From NCBI RefSeq assembly GCF_017357525.1, contig NZ_CP036172.1, positions 186,001 through 250,000 of the forward strand: DNA of 64,000 nt, written 5' to 3'. The stretch is from Methanofollis aquaemaris. GTDB lineage: Archaea > Halobacteriota > Methanomicrobia > Methanomicrobiales > Methanofollaceae. Positions 24,272 through 33,633 of this stretch are shown here, piece by piece (within the stretch, counting starts at the first letter, position 1; each line of letters opens with the position of its first letter). A program made the position numbers and the translations under genes. The notes under the pieces were generated by a model. It had not been told where the DNA came from. It saw nothing but the letters and a program-made list of their open reading frames with translations, and did not search any database.

Positions 24272-26839
24272 TTGGCTACAGAACTCCAGGAAATACTTCA
24301 ACCCTACATCCTCAGGTTTAAACAGGACTTCCCTGAACTTGAAGAAACAACATCAATTCAGGGGAAGACCGGGCTTGAAAGACGTGAATATGTAAAAAAC
24401 AGTGTCCAGAGATTATTTTCAGAAGACACCGTCGACCACATCACAGAGGACGAACTCGTCGACCTCCTTGACTCTACCACGGCGATGTTTGGTTACATCT
24501 ATGACAGCACCACCCTTCTGGAGGGTGTCGGGCTGGATACCTTCCTGACAAAGATGAAATACCTCCTGTATGGGGGTGGCGACCTTGCCGATCGGTATGC
24601 TGCGTTCATCAACGGCACAAAAAATGTCGGCCCTGCATTGACATCTGAACTCCTCTGCTCATTCTCCCCGGATGAATATGCATGCCTGAACGGGACCGCG
24701 GAGAAGGCCCTGAAGATCCTCGGACTCGACACCATGACCGCTCCAAAGACCGGGAGAAGGTGCGGTGAATACTACCTGGAGTTCAATGAGATCGCCGGCA
24801 AGATCCTCGCTGAGATTAGAGAAGACGCTGATCCACTCTTGCAAAATGCCGACTACTCGACCCTTGATTACTTCCTCTACTCGGTCGCCACGGTCAATTT
24901 CTGGAAGATCGCTCCGGGGAAAAATTCGGAAAATTGGGATCTCTGCAAATCCGAGAATGTCATTGCCGTCGGCGGGGAAGAACTGGTCATACCCTATGGC
25001 GAGTCGATCTTCGATCTCAGTCTGGAAGAACTGAAAGAAAAATATGCCGAGAAAGCGCCGGAGAGTTCAGAAAGGAGCATCAGCAACCAGATGGGCCAAT
25101 ACTACTGTTTTCTCCATGATATCAGGGTCGGTGATCTCGTCCTTGCAAATCGGGGTTATCAGGGCGTTCACGGCTGGGGCGTCGTCGTCTCGGGTCCGAA
25201 AGTACAGAAACAATGGAAATATCCAACCTATCATGAGGTGAAGTGGAGATCCACCGACGAGACGATCGTTGACTTAAAAAAATGCAAGCGGAATTTCCAG
25301 AATACAACTGTAGGACTTTCGTTCAAAGAATTTTATTCCATTGTTGAGGCAGACGGTGTCCTTCGGACAGAAAATTACTGGGTCTATCTCCCTCCCTCTC
25401 TGACAGACGGCCCCTGTGCACCCTTTGAAGACTGGAGAGAGGAGGGAGTCGTCGGTCTCCCATACCGGACACTTGCCGAGAAATACGGGGATGAACTGCT
25501 TGAGTTCTCTGATCCTGAGACCTTCAGGAAAATGATCGGGGACGACCCTGACAAAGACCCGATGAACGCCATCCTGGCCTATACCTTCCTCTTCACCCTG
25601 CAGGAAGGTGATACCATGCTCATCAGCAGAGGCCTGCAGACAGCCGTCGGTCAGGTCGTGGTCGTCTCTGAACCTGAGATTGACCCTGACAGAGAATACC
25701 CTATCTCCCGCGAGGCGGAGTGGGAAATCTTTGAGAATGAAGTTTCCATCCCCTCAGACCTCCAGCACGAACTCATCGATAAAAGATTGGTCAGGATCGA
25801 AAAAGCGGAGTATGAAGCATTGTTCCACCAGGACGCAGACACCATGAACCATCCGGAATTCACAAAAATGAACCGGTTGCTCAGGGCCAAAAACCAGGTG
25901 ATCCTCTACGGCCCGCCGGGCACCGGCAAGACCTACACGGCACAGCGGTACATTGCCGCACACAACGCCGGGACACGCGCCTTCGTCACCTTCCACCCCT
26001 CCTTCGCCTACGAAGATTTCATCGAAGGACTCAGGCCGCGGACCGACGACGAAGGCCGGATCTGCTACGAGATCGATGACGGGATCTTCAAGACATTCTG
26101 CAGGGACGCCTTCAACGCCCTGATGAACGAAGCCGGTCTGGAGCGTCGGTGGGAGAAGGGCAGGAGCGTGCCGGCACTCTCGCCCGAAGAGAAGGCAGAT
26201 GCCCTCGCCGCCCGCGAACGCGTTCCCTTCTTCATGGTCATCGACGAGATCAACCGCGGCGACATCCCCAGGATCTTCGGCGAGTTGATCACCCTTCTTG
26301 AGAAAGACAAGAGACTCTGCACCGAGAACGAACTCGTCACCACCCTTCCGTACTCAAAGACCGACTTCGGCATCCCGCCAAACCTCTTCATCATCGGGAC
26401 GATGAACACCGCCGACCGCTCGATCGCCCTCCTCGACATCGCCCTGAGGCGGCGGTTCGGCTTCATCGAGGTGATGCCCGACTACGAGGTGCTGGAGGAG
26501 ATGCTCGACAGCGACGATCCGGCCGTGCAGGAAATATTCGACCTCGCCGTCGACGCCCTCAGGGAGGTGAACGCCCGTATCACCAGGAACTACGACCGCG
26601 ACCACCAGATCGGCCACAGTTATCTGATGAAACTCCAGGGGTGCACAACGCGGGACGAGGCGGTCGAGGGCCTCCGGACCACCTGGGAGTGCGAGGTCAT
26701 CCCTCTCCTCCAGGAGTACTTCTACGACTCGCCGCAGAAACTCAGGGAGTGTCTCGGTTCTGACGTCGGCATGCCGGACGACGAAGAGGAGTTTCTCAGG
26801 GCGCTCTCCACTCTATCCCCCAACGAGAACCAGGTATGA
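24272..26839 (+). CDS. mcrB: McrB-type AAA+ GTPase with EVE-like reader regions
   Basis: 855 residues. C-terminal McrB motor: Walker A LYGPPGTGKTYTAQRYI at ~545, FVTFHPSFAYEDFIEGLRP, Walker B FFMVIDEINRGDIPRIFGEL at ~650, and the McrB signature IIGTMNTADRSIALLDIAL at ~710. The N-terminal half differs from E. coli McrB. Residues ~210-370 (NFWKIAPGKNSENWDL, HDIRVGDLVLANRGYQGVHG) and again ~440-530 (LQEGDTMLISRGLQTAVGQV, YPISREAEWEIFENEV) look like EVE-type barrels that read modified bases. Start is TTG 24272 with GGTGA seven bases upstream; no ATG fits better. The upstream spacer is AT-rich. Confidence 0.93.
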   Translation: MATELQEILQPYILRFKQDFPELEETTSIQGKTGLERREYVKNSVQRLFSEDTVDHITEDELVDLLDSTTAMFGYIYDSTTLLEGVGLDTFLTKMKYLLYGGGDLADRYAAFINGTKNVGPALTSELLCSFSPDEYACLNGTAEKALKILGLDTMTAPKTGRRCGEYYLEFNEIAGKILAEIREDADPLLQNADYSTLDYFLYSVATVNFWKIAPGKNSENWDLCKSENVIAVGGEELVIPYGESIFDLSLEELKEKYAEKAPESSERSISNQMGQYYCFLHDIRVGDLVLANRGYQGVHGWGVVVSGPKVQKQWKYPTYHEVKWRSTDETIVDLKKCKRNFQNTTVGLSFKEFYSIVEADGVLRTENYWVYLPPSLTDGPCAPFEDWREEGVVGLPYRTLAEKYGDELLEFSDPETFRKMIGDDPDKDPMNAILAYTFLFTLQEGDTMLISRGLQTAVGQVVVVSEPEIDPDREYPISREAEWEIFENEVSIPSDLQHELIDKRLVRIEKAEYEALFHQDADTMNHPEFTKMNRLLRAKNQVILYGPPGTGKTYTAQRYIAAHNAGTRAFVTFHPSFAYEDFIEGLRPRTDDEGRICYEIDDGIFKTFCRDAFNALMNEAGLERRWEKGRSVPALSPEEKADALAARERVPFFMVIDEINRGDIPRIFGELITLLEKDKRLCTENELVTTLPYSKTDFGIPPNLFIIGTMNTADRSIALLDIALRRRFGFIEVMPDYEVLEEMLDSDDPAVQEIFDLAVDALREVNARITRNYDRDHQIGHSYLMKLQGCTTRDEAVEGLRTTWECEVIPLLQEYFYDSPQKLRECLGSDVGMPDDEEEFLRALSTLSPNENQV

Positions 26840-28224
26840 ACGCCACGGCGACGCTCTTTGAATTCCAGGCATACCCGTATGAGGTCGCAGGAACCGACTC
26901 TGTCGACGGGAACATCCTGCGCCTGACAGAAGAGACGCTGGCGGCCCTGGACGCCATGAACGCCACCCGACCCATCCTGGAGATCGGCCGGGAGACCATC
27001 AGGCCCCTGAACCTCGTCGGCGTCATGAAAGTTGGCGGGATCACCCTGGAGATCCTCCCCAAACTCTTCAAGGGCGAGGCATACCAGAGGCACCGGACCG
27101 TCATCGCCGGCAACCTCCTCACCATGCTCGCCTGCACGGAGAGACTCTCCATCAGGGAGGTGGACCTCGCCGGCCTCGACCTTGAGCAGACTGACCTCTT
27201 CGAGGTCTTTATTTTTCTCTTTGCGAAACGCCTCGCCCGCCTCCTCAAGAGCACGCAGAGACGGGAGTACACGCGGCAGGACGAGGAACTCCGTTTTGTC
27301 CGCGGACGGATCGACATCAGGGCCTACACAAACCCGGCCCGCCTCCACATCATCCCCTGCACCTTCCACGAATATTCGGTGGACAATCCTCTCAACCGGA
27401 CGTTGAAGTACACCTGCCACCTGATGGCCCGGACCTCCCGCCGCACGGAGACCGTCAGGATCCTCAGGTCGATCACCGACCTCCTCGACGCCGTCACGCT
27501 CACCCCCGTCACCGTCGCCGAGGTGGACACCATCACCTTCACCCGCCTGAACAGGGCCTTCGAGCCCTTCATCAGAGTATGCAGGATCTTTCTTGCCAAC
27601 GCCACCCTCACCCTCCAGGCATCCGACGTCGAGACCTTCTCCCTCCTGATCCCGATGGAGAGACTCTTCGAGGAGTTTGTCGCGGCGGTCATCGCGGAAG
27701 ATCCCGCCTTCTTCTTCGGGCAGGAGATGGAGGTGGCGGCGCAGCAGAGGAACGGTCATCTGGTGAAGAGGATGGGCGGTGGCCATGCCTTCGCCCTCAT
27801 CCCCGACATCGTCGCACGAGGACCGGCAGGGGAGACGATGGTCATCGACACGAAGTACAAAATTCTCAAAGAGGCCGAGACGGCCTACGGCGTCTCCCAG
27901 GCCGACATGTACCAGATCTTCGCCTATGTGGTCAAACTCCCGGCACAGGCCGGGATGCTTCTCTACCCCGACACCGAACTAAAGGCGCCCCTCGACTACG
28001 TGTACGATGTTTCAGGCCGGAAGGTTCCCCTCCTCGTCAGGTCGGTGCGCCTCTCCCATCCACTCGCGACGCGGGAAGGGCGGGAGGCGTTTCGGGAGGA
28101 GTTGGCCGGGGTGGTGCAGGCCCTCTACAATACCCGGACAGACCGGACCGGGGAACGTCATTCTGGCCTCGTCCTCGATCACAGATCCGCGAACAATGAG
28201 ATCCCCGACCTTGCCGACCTCTGA
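26836..28224 (+). CDS. mcrC: McrC nuclease subunit of modification-dependent restriction
   Basis: 462 residues, typical McrC. The N-terminal part (ILEIGRETIRPLNLVGVMKV, GGITLEILPKLF) is the region that stimulates McrB; residues ~320-345 hold the PD-(D/E)XK core, ALIPDIVARGPAGETMVIDT followed by KYK. The complex McrB-McrC cuts DNA carrying modified bases. ATG overlaps the mcrB stop (ATGA). The gene is followed by a MITE-like element rather than another defence gene. Confidence 0.95.
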   Translation: MNATATLFEFQAYPYEVAGTDSVDGNILRLTEETLAALDAMNATRPILEIGRETIRPLNLVGVMKVGGITLEILPKLFKGEAYQRHRTVIAGNLLTMLACTERLSIREVDLAGLDLEQTDLFEVFIFLFAKRLARLLKSTQRREYTRQDEELRFVRGRIDIRAYTNPARLHIIPCTFHEYSVDNPLNRTLKYTCHLMARTSRRTETVRILRSITDLLDAVTLTPVTVAEVDTITFTRLNRAFEPFIRVCRIFLANATLTLQASDVETFSLLIPMERLFEEFVAAVIAEDPAFFFGQEMEVAAQQRNGHLVKRMGGGHAFALIPDIVARGPAGETMVIDTKYKILKEAETAYGVSQADMYQIFAYVVKLPAQAGMLLYPDTELKAPLDYVYDVSGRKVPLLVRSVRLSHPLATREGREAFREELAGVVQALYNTRTDRTGERHSGLVLDHRSANNEIPDLADL

Positions 28225-28287
28225 CCCCGACAGGGAGCATATCCGGAAGTTTCGGAGGGCTTGAACATGCCCCCGGATCAAAGCCTA
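28225..28287. other. Short spacer between mcrC and the MITE-like element
   Basis: No gene. It ends in a T-rich run that forms the left end of the inverted-repeat element. Confidence 0.4.
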
Positions 28288-28608
28288 TTTTTTCGGCTCT
28301 ATTGAATTGCGCATGAGGGGAGGGGCACGCTTCAGGCATACAGGATGAATATTGTTCAAGAGATCTTCAGATCAACGTGCCCTCCCGCACGCTCGCGCCG
28401 GCGACTCCGCCCCCGGACCCTTGAGATTGCGATAGGGCCGGGAAGGCAGAGGGCCGATCGTTCAGAGAGTGACTCTGACCTCTGTGTATCAAGTCCATGC
28501 GGGGCTTTGAGCGGTCAAATCCTCATTCATATCTTCTGGATCATTTTCATAGTCATTCGGCATGAGGCGTGCGTGCGCTTCATGCCCGATTCAATAGAGC
28601 CGAAAAAA
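28288..28608. mobile_element. MITE-like element A (321 bp, 20-bp perfect terminal inverted repeats)
   Basis: The left end TTTTTTCGGCTCTATTGAAT (28288-28307) is the exact reverse complement of the right end at 28589-28608. There is no transposase inside; the open frames across it are arbitrary. The right end, CTTCATGCCCGATTCAATAG followed by AGCC, is closely matched by the right end of a second element at 52051-52082. No clear target-site duplication. Probably a non-autonomous derivative of an insertion sequence whose ends read GGCTCTRTTGAATCGGGCAT-like. Confidence 0.72.
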
Positions 28609-28665
28609 GGATCAGATATTTGAGTGATGATCAGGCACTACAACATCCACATGCCTCGGACGCCC

Positions 28666-29541
28666 CTATCCAAGGATGCTTCTTAATTTCTGTGCATATT
28701 CACTATCTTTTCTGCTCTTCGGAAGGGTCTGAAGAATCTCAAGCACCCTCTCATAACGCTGAGAGGCATAGAATTCATCCGTAGGGTCGAATTTCGGATT
28801 ACCCTGGACTCGCACCGGCATCCCGATACATCCAGGTGAGGATAAGATCGTGAGGGTCTCCCGCTCCTCCTGCGACCCGACGGCGACGACCTTGCCATGG
28901 ATGCACAAGGCCTCATAAGGAACAAACCGGCCATCGATCCCGGCATCACACCGCCAGAACCTCTCTCCGGACTCCCGGATCTTCTTCATTCTTTCCTTGA
29001 GCAGCCAGATCTGTTTCTCGTACTCGCCGGCCTGGACAAATGCCTGGATCTCCAGATCCTCCACCTGCTCATCGGTGACCAGCACCCTCAGGCCGTCCGC
29101 CGGTCGTCTCGTGACCTGGATCTCATTCCGGCATTTCGGGCACTTTTTCTTTTTGAGCGGCTTATTTTTCAGGCGTACCCCACAGTACGGACAGATGGCC
29201 TCGACATTTCCGATGGGAACCAGGTCGTGCGGAATCTCCGCGACGATCTCATCGATCAAGAGATCATAGTCCACCTGCACCACAGCACCAGCATTCTGCG
29301 CCAGTGTGGATGCCGCGAATTGTTTGAAGGCCGTGGTCTCTTCGAATGGGACCTCGGGATCTTTGCCCCCGACCTGAGCGCGGGCGACCAGTTCCTCTGA
29401 CAGGGCCCTGATGACCTCCTCCGGGTCATACCCATTCATGCCCCGCTGACCTCCCCCCAATCCGGACGGCACCTGGCTATGTTTTACCTCTGCGTGGCGG
29501 GCCTTCTTAGAACCACCAAAAAGATCATGAAATAGACCCAT
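28666..29541 (-). CDS. Zinc-ribbon protein of unknown function
   Basis: 291 residues from ATG 29541, which gives a protein starting MGLFHDLFGGSKK; the frame extends upstream but that part (positions 29542-29673) is Arg/Pro/Ser-rich and unlikely. Residues ~120-150 carry CPYCGVRLKNKPLKKKKCPKC, a four-Cys zinc ribbon. C-terminally LTILSSPGCIGMPVRVQGNP and a helical end. I do not recognise a family. Faces the ArsR gene divergently, with a ~400-base spacer. Confidence 0.78.
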   Translation of the reverse strand: MGLFHDLFGGSKKARHAEVKHSQVPSGLGGGQRGMNGYDPEEVIRALSEELVARAQVGGKDPEVPFEETTAFKQFAASTLAQNAGAVVQVDYDLLIDEIVAEIPHDLVPIGNVEAICPYCGVRLKNKPLKKKKCPKCRNEIQVTRRPADGLRVLVTDEQVEDLEIQAFVQAGEYEKQIWLLKERMKKIRESGERFWRCDAGIDGRFVPYEALCIHGKVVAVGSQEERETLTILSSPGCIGMPVRVQGNPKFDPTDEFYASQRYERVLEILQTLPKSRKDSEYAQKLRSILG

Positions 29542-29910
29542 GGAATCACATCCCGGAGAGGTGATCGATAGTCTGAGGGCTCTGTCCGGGTATATCTCTC
29601 TCGACCATGCGAGCATCCAGGATGCACCCGGCCGCACATACACCCTGTGTCCTGATGGAACGGCCCCTCTCACGCTCCTTTCCTGTTACCTCCACCGTCT
29701 TTGCCATGGCCTATTCAATTCTATAATATACGTTCGATGCCATAAATTCATTTCCATATGGGTCTTAATGAATAATAAACAGTAAAAAAAGCCTGGATAA
29801 TATAGATATAATTTTTAAGGCATTCCATCTGAAATCTCTCTCTTCAACGATCCGGAGACGCACCCGGATGGCAGGGCAATGGTCCGGACCCTGTCCTGGT
29901 CCCCAACACT
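29542..29910. other. AT-rich divergent intergenic region
   Basis: No gene seen. Between about 29700 and 29825 the sequence is strongly AT-rich with several TATA-like words (TATAATATA, TAATATAGATATAAT), expected for the promoters of the divergent zinc-ribbon gene and ArsR operon. Confidence 0.45.
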
Positions 29911-29932
29911 CATATGAACACATGTTCATATG
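29911..29932. promoter_or_regulatory. ArsR-family operator palindrome
   Basis: Two perfect 10-base arms, CATATGAACA and TGTTCATATG, separated by CA. ArsR/SmtB repressors bind ATATGAACA-type palindromes of this form. It lies seven bases before the arsR start codon, so binding would block transcription initiation or early elongation. Confidence 0.85.
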
Positions 29933-29939
29933 ATCAATA

Positions 29940-30287
29940 ATGCGAGACACCTGTGTGGTCAGGTGCATCCATCAGGATGCTGTCGAAGAAGCCAGAGACC
30001 ATCTCATCGATGACCGGACCTGCCGGACCGTCACCGAGATCTTCAGACTCCTTGGCGACGACACCAGGCTCAGGATCCTCTTGGCCCTGAACTGCAGGGA
30101 ACTCTGCGTCTGCGACCTTTCGGTCCTTCTCAACCTGAGTCAGTCGGCGGTCTCTCACCAACTGCGCCTCCTGCGCGGGGCGGACCTGGTGAAGTTCAGA
30201 AGAGAAGGAAAGGTCGTCTACTACTCCCTTGCCGACGACCATGTGATCGACCTGCTCAGCGTGGGGATCGAGCATGCCAGGGAGTGA
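29940..30287 (+). CDS. ArsR/SmtB-family metal-responsive repressor
   Basis: 115 residues, winged helix: VTEIFRLLGDDTRLRILLAL, then RELCVCDLSVLLNLSQSAVS (recognition helix) and HQLRLLRGADLVKFRREGK. ELCVCDL is the metal site of CadC/CmtR-like sensors, which bind Cd, Pb or Zn through Cys on the recognition-helix side; two N-terminal Cys (C5, C9) could complete it. It should bind the palindrome just upstream and derepress the downstream P-type ATPase when metal binds. Overlaps the ATPase gene by 14 bases. Confidence 0.93.
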   Translation: MRDTCVVRCIHQDAVEEARDHLIDDRTCRTVTEIFRLLGDDTRLRILLALNCRELCVCDLSVLLNLSQSAVSHQLRLLRGADLVKFRREGKVVYYSLADDHVIDLLSVGIEHARE

Positions 30288-32190
30288 GGGCTGCAGCTGC
30301 AGGGCCTGCGGCCATGCCGAAGAGGAGAGACCGGGACGGCGGGAGGTCGTGCTCATCGCGGGAGCCGCCGTGCTCCTCGCCGCAGGCCTCTTTGTCGACT
30401 GGACAACCCCGTACGGGAACGCGGCCCTTCTGCTCTTCGTCCTCTCCGCGCTCGCCGCCGGGTACGACCTCCTGAAAAACGCCCTCCGCTCACTCGTAAG
30501 GCTCAGGTTCACGATGGAAGTCCTCATCGCCATCGCAGCCGTGGGGGCCTTTCTGATCGGACACGCCGAGGAAGGAGCGAGCGTTCTCGTCCTCTTTGCC
30601 GCGGCCGAACTCCTTGAGGCCCATGCGGCGGATCGGGCGCGTCGCTCGGTCTCTGAACTCTTCTCCCTGGCACCGGTGAACACCCTGGTGCGCCGGGATG
30701 GAAGATGGAGAAAGGTGGAGGTGCACGAGGTCGCGGTCGGTGAGGTCGTGCTGGTCAGACCCGGCGATCAGGTGCCCCTCGACGGCGTCGTGGCGTCGGG
30801 GGCCTCCTCGGTGAACCAGGCGGCCCTGACCGGTGAGAGTCTCCCGGCTACAAAAGGAGTGGGAGACGAGGTCTTTGCCGGCACGCAGAACCTTGAGGGT
30901 TCTCTGGAGGTGGAGGTGACGCGGCGCGATACCGAGAGCACCCTTGCGCGTGTCGCCGCCTACGTGGAGGAGGCGCAGCAGCGGCGGTCAGGGGCCGAGA
31001 AGTTCATCGAGCGGTTCGCACGAATCTACACGCCGACGGTTATCGCCGGCGCCCTTGCCGTCACCGCTCTCCTGCCCCTCATCTTCGGGATCCCGTTCGC
31101 CGACTCGGTCTACCGCGCCCTCTCCCTCCTGGTCATCGCCTGCCCCTGCGCCCTCGCCCTCTCGACCCCGGTCTCGATGGTCTCCGGGATCACCGCCGCG
31201 GCCAGACAGGGGATCCTGATCAAGGGGAGCGACTATCTTGAGACGGTGGGGAAGGCCAGGACCGTGGTCTTCGACAAGACCGGCACCCTCACCACCGGCC
31301 GGTTGGAGGTGGCCGCCGTCCTGGCGTCTGACGATACCGGTGAAGAGGAGGTGCTCAAAACCGCCGCCGCCCTGGAGGCGAGGTCGGCCCACCCGATCGC
31401 CGCGGCGATCATGGAAAGGGCACGGACGGCCGGGGTCGCGGCCGGACCGGTCGAGGGGTTTGTTGCCGTCCCCGGCGCCGGGGTGCGGGGCGTCGTCGGG
31501 AGTAGGGAGTGTGCCCTCGGAAACCGTCGTCTCTTCCCCGATATGAGCACAGGAGAGTGGGAGAAAAAAGCCCGGAACCTTGAAGGCCGCGGCCTGACCG
31601 TCGTCTTCGTCGGTGTCGGCGGTCGGGTGGTCGGGCTGATCGGTTTGATGGACGCGATCCGGGAGGACGCCGCCAGGACCGTCGCCGACCTGCGTGCGCA
31701 GGGTATCAGGACCGTGATGCTCACCGGGGACAACGAAGAGGTCGCGGCGGCGGTCGCCGGGCGCCTCGGGATCGATGAGTATCAGGCCGCCCTCCTCCCG
31801 GTGGACAAGATGCAGGTCGTCGAAGACCTGACCGCACGCCTCGGACCGGTGGTCATGGTCGGCGACGGCGTCAACGACGCTCCGGCCCTCGCCCGCGCCG
31901 ACGTCGGGGTTGCGATGGGCGCGATCGGTTCCGACATCGCCATCGAAACCGCCGACATCGTGCTGATGAACGATCAGGTCGGCGGGATCAGCACGCTCAT
32001 GACGCTGAGCAAAAAGACGATGCGGGTGGTCCGTCAGAACGTCGCCATCTCCATCGTGGTGAAAACCGGAATCGCCATCCTCGCGGTGCCCGGCCTCGTC
32101 ACCCTCTGGATGGCGGTGGCATTCGGGGACATGGGGCTCTCGTTTGCAGTCATCGCCAACGCCCTCAGGATCCCCTGGGAGAGGAGGTGA
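30274..32190 (+). CDS. P1B-type heavy-metal efflux ATPase (Zn/Cd/Pb-type)
   Basis: 638 residues. No separate N-terminal HMA domain; instead a short Cys-rich start CSCRACGHAEEE. Eight or so membrane segments. Metal channel motif VIACPCALALSTP at ~288, phosphorylation DKTGTLT at ~332, SAHPIA, and MVGDGVNDAPALARADVG at ~527. TGES is present (ALTGESLPATKG). The pairing with a CadC/CmtR-like ArsR regulator suggests Zn2+/Cd2+/Pb2+ export. Last 13 bases before the next gene on the opposite strand are a short convergent spacer. Confidence 0.95.
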   Translation: MPGSEGCSCRACGHAEEERPGRREVVLIAGAAVLLAAGLFVDWTTPYGNAALLLFVLSALAAGYDLLKNALRSLVRLRFTMEVLIAIAAVGAFLIGHAEEGASVLVLFAAAELLEAHAADRARRSVSELFSLAPVNTLVRRDGRWRKVEVHEVAVGEVVLVRPGDQVPLDGVVASGASSVNQAALTGESLPATKGVGDEVFAGTQNLEGSLEVEVTRRDTESTLARVAAYVEEAQQRRSGAEKFIERFARIYTPTVIAGALAVTALLPLIFGIPFADSVYRALSLLVIACPCALALSTPVSMVSGITAAARQGILIKGSDYLETVGKARTVVFDKTGTLTTGRLEVAAVLASDDTGEEEVLKTAAALEARSAHPIAAAIMERARTAGVAAGPVEGFVAVPGAGVRGVVGSRECALGNRRLFPDMSTGEWEKKARNLEGRGLTVVFVGVGGRVVGLIGLMDAIREDAARTVADLRAQGIRTVMLTGDNEEVAAAVAGRLGIDEYQAALLPVDKMQVVEDLTARLGPVVMVGDGVNDAPALARADVGVAMGAIGSDIAIETADIVLMNDQVGGISTLMTLSKKTMRVVRQNVAISIVVKTGIAILAVPGLVTLWMAVAFGDMGLSFAVIANALRIPWERR

Positions 32191-32202
32191 TAACCTCCTC
32201 TC

Positions 32203-32628
32203 TCAAGCACTCTTCTGTGTCTCGCCGGCCACCCACTCGTCGCCGCCGGCCCTGTACTCTTTCTTCCAGATCGGCACCGTCTGCTTGAGCCGATCGATGA
32301 CGTACTCGCAGGCGGGAAATGCCTCCTTCCGGTGTCCGGCGCCGACGACGATGACCAGGATCGTCTCGCCGACCTCGAGTCGCCCGATCCGGTGGACGAT
32401 GTCCACCGAGTCGATGGCATATCGCTCCATCGCCTCGTCCCGGATCGTCGAGAGTTCTTCGTGTGCCGCCTCCTCGTAGGCTTCGAGTTCCATCGTCTCA
32501 AGCCCGTCGTCGTCCCTGACAACCCCGACAAAAGTGACCAGCGCGCCCATCTCAGGCGTCTGTGCCGCCCGGATCAGCGCACCGGCGTCGATCTCGTCAT
32601 GTGTGATCGTGATCATCTTTCTCTCCAT
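32203..32628 (-). CDS. moaE: Molybdopterin synthase catalytic subunit
   Basis: 141 residues, normal size. Signatures GALVTFVGVVRDDDG, HRIGRLEVGETILVIVVGAG, HRKEAFPACEYVIDRLKQTV and PIWKKE: the last two contain the catalytic Lys residues of MoaE. It inserts dithiolene sulfur from MoaD-thiocarboxylate into precursor Z. Start taken at 32628; an internal ATG (MITITHD) at 32616 is possible. Follows moaD with no gap. Confidence 0.96.
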   Translation of the reverse strand: MERKMITITHDEIDAGALIRAAQTPEMGALVTFVGVVRDDDGLETMELEAYEEAAHEELSTIRDEAMERYAIDSVDIVHRIGRLEVGETILVIVVGAGHRKEAFPACEYVIDRLKQTVPIWKKEYRAGGDEWVAGETQKSA

Positions 32629-32907
32629 TTATCCGCCGGCGACCGGCGGGAAGACGGCGACCTCGTCCCCGTCAGAGAGAGCCGTCCCGCCGACCGCGGC
32701 ATCTTCGACCCGCCGCCGGTTGTGCATCAGCACCACATGGCTCAGGAGCCGACCGTCTCCGTCGAAGAGGGCGGCATGTCCCTCCTCGCGGCTCTCCGCA
32801 AACTTCTTGAGAAGAACGTCAAGCCCGGCCTCTTCGGGGAGGTCGATGACCTGCTCGGACCCGAAGATCTCCCTGAACCGTGCAAAAGCCCGTACTCGTA
32901 CCTTCAT
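32629..32907 (-). CDS. moaD: MoaD/ubiquitin-like sulfur carrier
   Basis: 92 residues from ATG 32907, which overlaps the moeB stop as ATGA; a longer frame upstream is not protein-like. It begins MKVRVRAFARFREIFGSEQV and ends AVFPPVAGG; the terminal Gly-Gly is adenylated by MoeB and carries the thiocarboxylate to MoaE. Beta-grasp fold. Part of the iscS-iscU-moeB-moaD-moaE operon. Confidence 0.95.
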   Translation of the reverse strand: MKVRVRAFARFREIFGSEQVIDLPEEAGLDVLLKKFAESREEGHAALFDGDGRLLSHVVLMHNRRRVEDAAVGGTALSDGDEVAVFPPVAGG

Positions 32908-33629
32908 TTCGTCTCCTTGCACGCTGTGCAGGCATCGTCCCGCACGATCTCGATCGAGTCGGTCGTCCCTCTCAGTCCGTCCAGAATGAGCAGACGCCCG
33001 GCAAGGAGTTCGCCGGTGCCGGTCAGATACTTGATCGCCTCGTTTGCCTGGATCATCCCGATCAGACCGGGTGTCGTGCCGACCGCCGGGAAGACCACTT
33101 TCGGCGGGGCCTTGGGGAAGATACATCTGAGACACGGGGTCTTGCCCGGGATGAGCACCGTCGCCTGCCCGTCGAACCCGCTGATCGCACCGTGGATGAA
33201 GGGGATCCCCTTCTCGATGGCGACCTGGTTGAGGACGTACCTCGTCTCGAAGTTGTCCAGGGCGTCGATGATCACGTCGGCGTCCCCGACCAGATCGGCG
33301 GCGTTCGCCTGGTCGATCGTCGTGGAGACGGCATTCACCCTGATCTGCGAGTTGAAGGCGGCCAGTTTCTCCCGCACCGAGTCGACCTTCTTCCGCCCGA
33401 CGTCCTTCTCATAATGGAGCACCTGCCGGTTGAGGTTGGTGATCTCGATATGATCGTTGTCGGCAATCGTGATCGTACCGATCCCGGCGGCGGCAAGGTA
33501 GAGGGCGATCGGGCACCCCAACCCGCCGGCGCCGGCGATGAAGACATGGGCATTATCAAGGCGTTCCTGCCCTTCTTTTCCAAAGAGCATCACCTGGCGG
33601 GCATAGCGGTCCGTCTCTCCGGCCGACAC
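32904..33629 (-). CDS. moeB: MoeB/ThiF-type adenylyltransferase
   Basis: 241 residues. ATP-binding FIAGAGGLGCPIALYLAAAG, then IADNDHIEITNLNRQVLHYE and DVIIDALDNFETR, the canonical E1-like motifs. Zinc-binding CLRC (in TPCLRCIFP) and C-terminal CTAC pairs. It activates the C-terminus of the downstream MoaD. The four-base gap from iscU and overlap with moaD indicate one operon. Confidence 0.95.
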   Translation of the reverse strand: MSAGETDRYARQVMLFGKEGQERLDNAHVFIAGAGGLGCPIALYLAAAGIGTITIADNDHIEITNLNRQVLHYEKDVGRKKVDSVREKLAAFNSQIRVNAVSTTIDQANAADLVGDADVIIDALDNFETRYVLNQVAIEKGIPFIHGAISGFDGQATVLIPGKTPCLRCIFPKAPPKVVFPAVGTTPGLIGMIQANEAIKYLTGTGELLAGRLLILDGLRGTTDSIEIVRDDACTACKETK

Positions 33630-33633
33630 CTTC

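Noticed and set aside
28345-28623. 92-codon frame in MITE-like element A
   Set aside because: It runs through the terminal inverted repeat and has no protein-like features; not a transposase.
32332-33414. Plus-strand frame of 360 codons across moaE, moaD and moeB
   Set aside because: Covers three well-recognised minus-strand genes; no features of its own.
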